The notes under the pieces were generated by a model. It searched no databases, was not told the origin of the DNA, and worked only from the letters and a program-made list of their open reading frames with translations. DNA of 64,000 nucleotides from Roseiarcus sp963820095. Lineage in GTDB: Bacteria; Pseudomonadota; Alphaproteobacteria; Rhizobiales; Beijerinckiaceae. The stretch spans positions 243,173 through 307,172 of the forward strand of contig CAWFZA010000021.1 in assembly GCA_963820095.1 (NCBI GenBank), read 5' to 3'. Made by a program: the position numbers and the translations under genes. Shown here piece after piece: positions 62,664-64,000 of the stretch (the stretch's first letter is position 1; the number at the start of each line of letters is the position of its first letter).

Positions 62664-62988
62664 GCGACCCCCTCTCTCTCCCTGGGCTCATTTTCACGTT
62701 CGCGAGCTCTGCTTGTCAATCGAGAGAGGCGCTCGTCGGCCGCATCAGAAAAATCAGGCCCAGAGGCTGGCGGCGCTGGAACCGTCAAGATAGCGGCCCA
62801 ACTCCAGCTCGGCAAGTAACTGACCGCTCATCCGCGCAAAGTAGGCCTCGTGCTGGTCCGCCGGAAGGTTCGCCCCGGGCGCACCTCCACTTCCGGTGTT
62901 CAAGGGGAAAATGGGCAGTACCAATCAGGTATCTAAACCGCTAACCTGCCAGTCAAACCTTGAATGAGCGAACATGGGAGGAACATTG
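62664..62988. other. Divergent intergenic region
   Basis: 325 nt between the divergent isomerase and amidohydrolase genes. It must hold promoters in both directions, but I cannot assign them. It also holds a short minus-strand frame at 62754-62924. Confidence 0.4.
62754..62924 (-). pseudogene. Possible gene remnant, 56 codons
   Basis: From a TTG at 62924 a minus-strand frame reads with protein-like composition (LNTGSGGAPGANL, then ADQHEAYFARMSGQLLAELE and GRYLDGSSAASLWA) to a stop at 62754. It has no ribosome site and begins right after a stop codon. It could be the C-terminal remnant of a larger gene or a chance frame. Confidence 0.25.
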
Positions 62989-64000
62989 ATGACGGCGTAC
63001 CTATTTCGGAACGTTCAGATTTGGGACGGTGAGGGCGACCATCGTTATCCCGGCGAAGTTCTCGTAGTCGGCAATCGCATCACGAATGTCGCGCGCGGTC
63101 AGGGTCAGATCAGCGCCGAATCCGCTGCCGAAACCATCGACGGCTCGGGCATGACGCTAATGCCCGGCTTGGTCGAGGGTCATTGCCATCTCTCCTTTGT
63201 CGGCCCGGCGCGCAATCAGGATCTGGGCGAAGTCCCTCCGGAGGAGCACCTCCTTCGCACCTGCCGCAACGCAACGCTCATTCTCGATCACGGATTCACA
63301 TCCTGCTACTCGGCGGCGTCCGCGAAGCTGCGCATCGACGTCGTCGTGCGTCAGGAGATCGAAGACGGCTATCTCGCTGGACCGCGCTATCGCGCCGCCG
63401 GGCCGGAGATCACGGTGACGGGCGGCCTCGGAGATGAACGCAAGCAACACATGCACGCCGAGAGCTTCGGCATGATCGCGGACGGGCCGGATGAGATCAG
63501 ACGCGCGGTTCGGCTTTGCTGCCGCGAGGGTGTCGACAACGTCAAAATCAACATTTCAGGCGACGAGTTCGTGTCCAACGCGCGCGCCGAGATCACCTCG
63601 ATGAGCGAGACAGAGGTCGCGACCGCGGTCGAGGCCGCGCATGAGTGGAACAAGCGCGTCGCCTGTCATGCGCGCGCGGCGGCCTCGGTGAAGCGGGCGG
63701 TTCGCAATCACGTCGATTGCATCTATCATTGCGACTTCGCCGACGAGGAAGCGCTCGACATGCTCGAGGCGGCGAAGGACCGGGTCATCGTGGGCCCCGC
63801 CTTCGGTCTCGTCCATAATGCAGTCTTCGAGGGCGACGCGGTGGGCATGACGCGTGAGGTCGTCGAGTCGATGCATCTGCCGCGCAAGCTCGAAGCCACC
63901 TGCCGCACCTACGAGCAGATGCGGAAGCGCGGGATCAAGGTGGTGATCGGCGGCGACTATGGATTCAAGATCACGCCCATGGGCCAGAACGCCCGCGATG
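62989..64000 (+). CDS. Amidohydrolase (partial, runs off the right end)
   Basis: Metal-dependent hydrolase of the amidohydrolase superfamily, imidazolonepropionase/prolidase-like branch. ATG 62989 has GGGAGG 7 nt upstream. 337 residues are in the window and the C-terminus is missing. Metal ligands are His-x-His in EGHCHLSF, a likely carboxylated Lys in NVKINISGDEF, His in ACHARA, His in IYHCDF and Asp in IGGDYGF. Divergent from the sugar cluster, so possibly an enzyme for a related compound. Substrate unknown. Confidence 0.9.
   Translation, partial: MTAYLFRNVQIWDGEGDHRYPGEVLVVGNRITNVARGQGQISAESAAETIDGSGMTLMPGLVEGHCHLSFVGPARNQDLGEVPPEEHLLRTCRNATLILDHGFTSCYSAASAKLRIDVVVRQEIEDGYLAGPRYRAAGPEITVTGGLGDERKQHMHAESFGMIADGPDEIRRAVRLCCREGVDNVKINISGDEFVSNARAEITSMSETEVATAVEAAHEWNKRVACHARAAASVKRAVRNHVDCIYHCDFADEEALDMLEAAKDRVIVGPAFGLVHNAVFEGDAVGMTREVVESMHLPRKLEATCRTYEQMRKRGIKVVIGGDYGFKITPMGQNARD

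Overview
The window is high-GC DNA from an alphaproteobacterium, most likely of the Hyphomicrobiales (Rhizobiales). Grounds are the alphaproteobacterial form of the ribosomal proteins and L10/L7-L12, the tight str-S10-spc order, the pal-cpoB-tilS arrangement, and palindromic repeats of a style common in that order. No rRNA, tRNA, transposase or CRISPR array was found.

Layout. (1) 1-12.2 kb, minus strand: the str, S10 and spc ribosomal blocks run rpsL-rpsG-fusA-tuf-rpsJ-rplCDWB-rpsS-rplV-rpsC-rplP-rpmC-rpsQ-rplNXE-rpsN-rpsH-rplF. A good sigma-70 promoter lies about 310 nt upstream of rpsL. (2) 12.7-14 kb: an exported S41-family protein on the plus strand, facing a strong terminator that ends rpoC. 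(3) 14-24.7 kb, minus strand: rplJ-rplL-rpoB-rpoC with a long leader. (4) 24.7-27.3 kb, minus strand: pal-cpoB-tilS. (5) 28.2-34.7 kb, plus strand: a TPP-riboswitch thiamine operon, thiC-thiO-thiS-[toxin-antitoxin pair]-thiG-thiE-thiD. (6) 34.7-42.6 kb: a DUF3095 protein, a DUF2380 protein, mutS, a LysE exporter, a class III nucleotidyl cyclase and a small secreted protein. (7) 42.7-50.1 kb: ada with a 2OG-Fe(II) oxygenase (alkylation-repair pair), a decayed vapBC, an extradiol-type dioxygenase, an enolase-superfamily gene, a DUF6790 membrane protein and a zinc alcohol dehydrogenase. (8) 50.2-56.1 kb, minus strand: a heptose-nucleotide/glycan cluster (heptose kinase, a three-domain nucleotidyltransferase-phosphatase-kinase fusion, an epimerase, a phosphoheptose isomerase and a glycosyltransferase). 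(9) 56.4-62.7 kb, minus strand: a sugar ABC importer with a Gfo/Idh dehydrogenase and a sugar-phosphate isomerase-like protein; an amidohydrolase is divergent and runs off the right end.

The most unusual features are four. A palindromic repeat family sits inside reading frames: in-frame in the middle of thiD, as the N-terminal extension of thiE, and near the start of the 2OG oxygenase gene. A toxin-antitoxin cassette with its own promoter/operator sits inside the thiamine operon. One polypeptide carries three activities for heptose activation. The DUF3095 protein has motifs resembling those of nucleotidyl cyclases.

Caution on sequence quality. At least ten single-base frame breaks, mostly +1 and many in short homopolymers, interrupt otherwise perfect genes, including the essential rplD and rpoC. 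They are best read as assembly errors. I annotate the restored genes across those points and give the position of each break.
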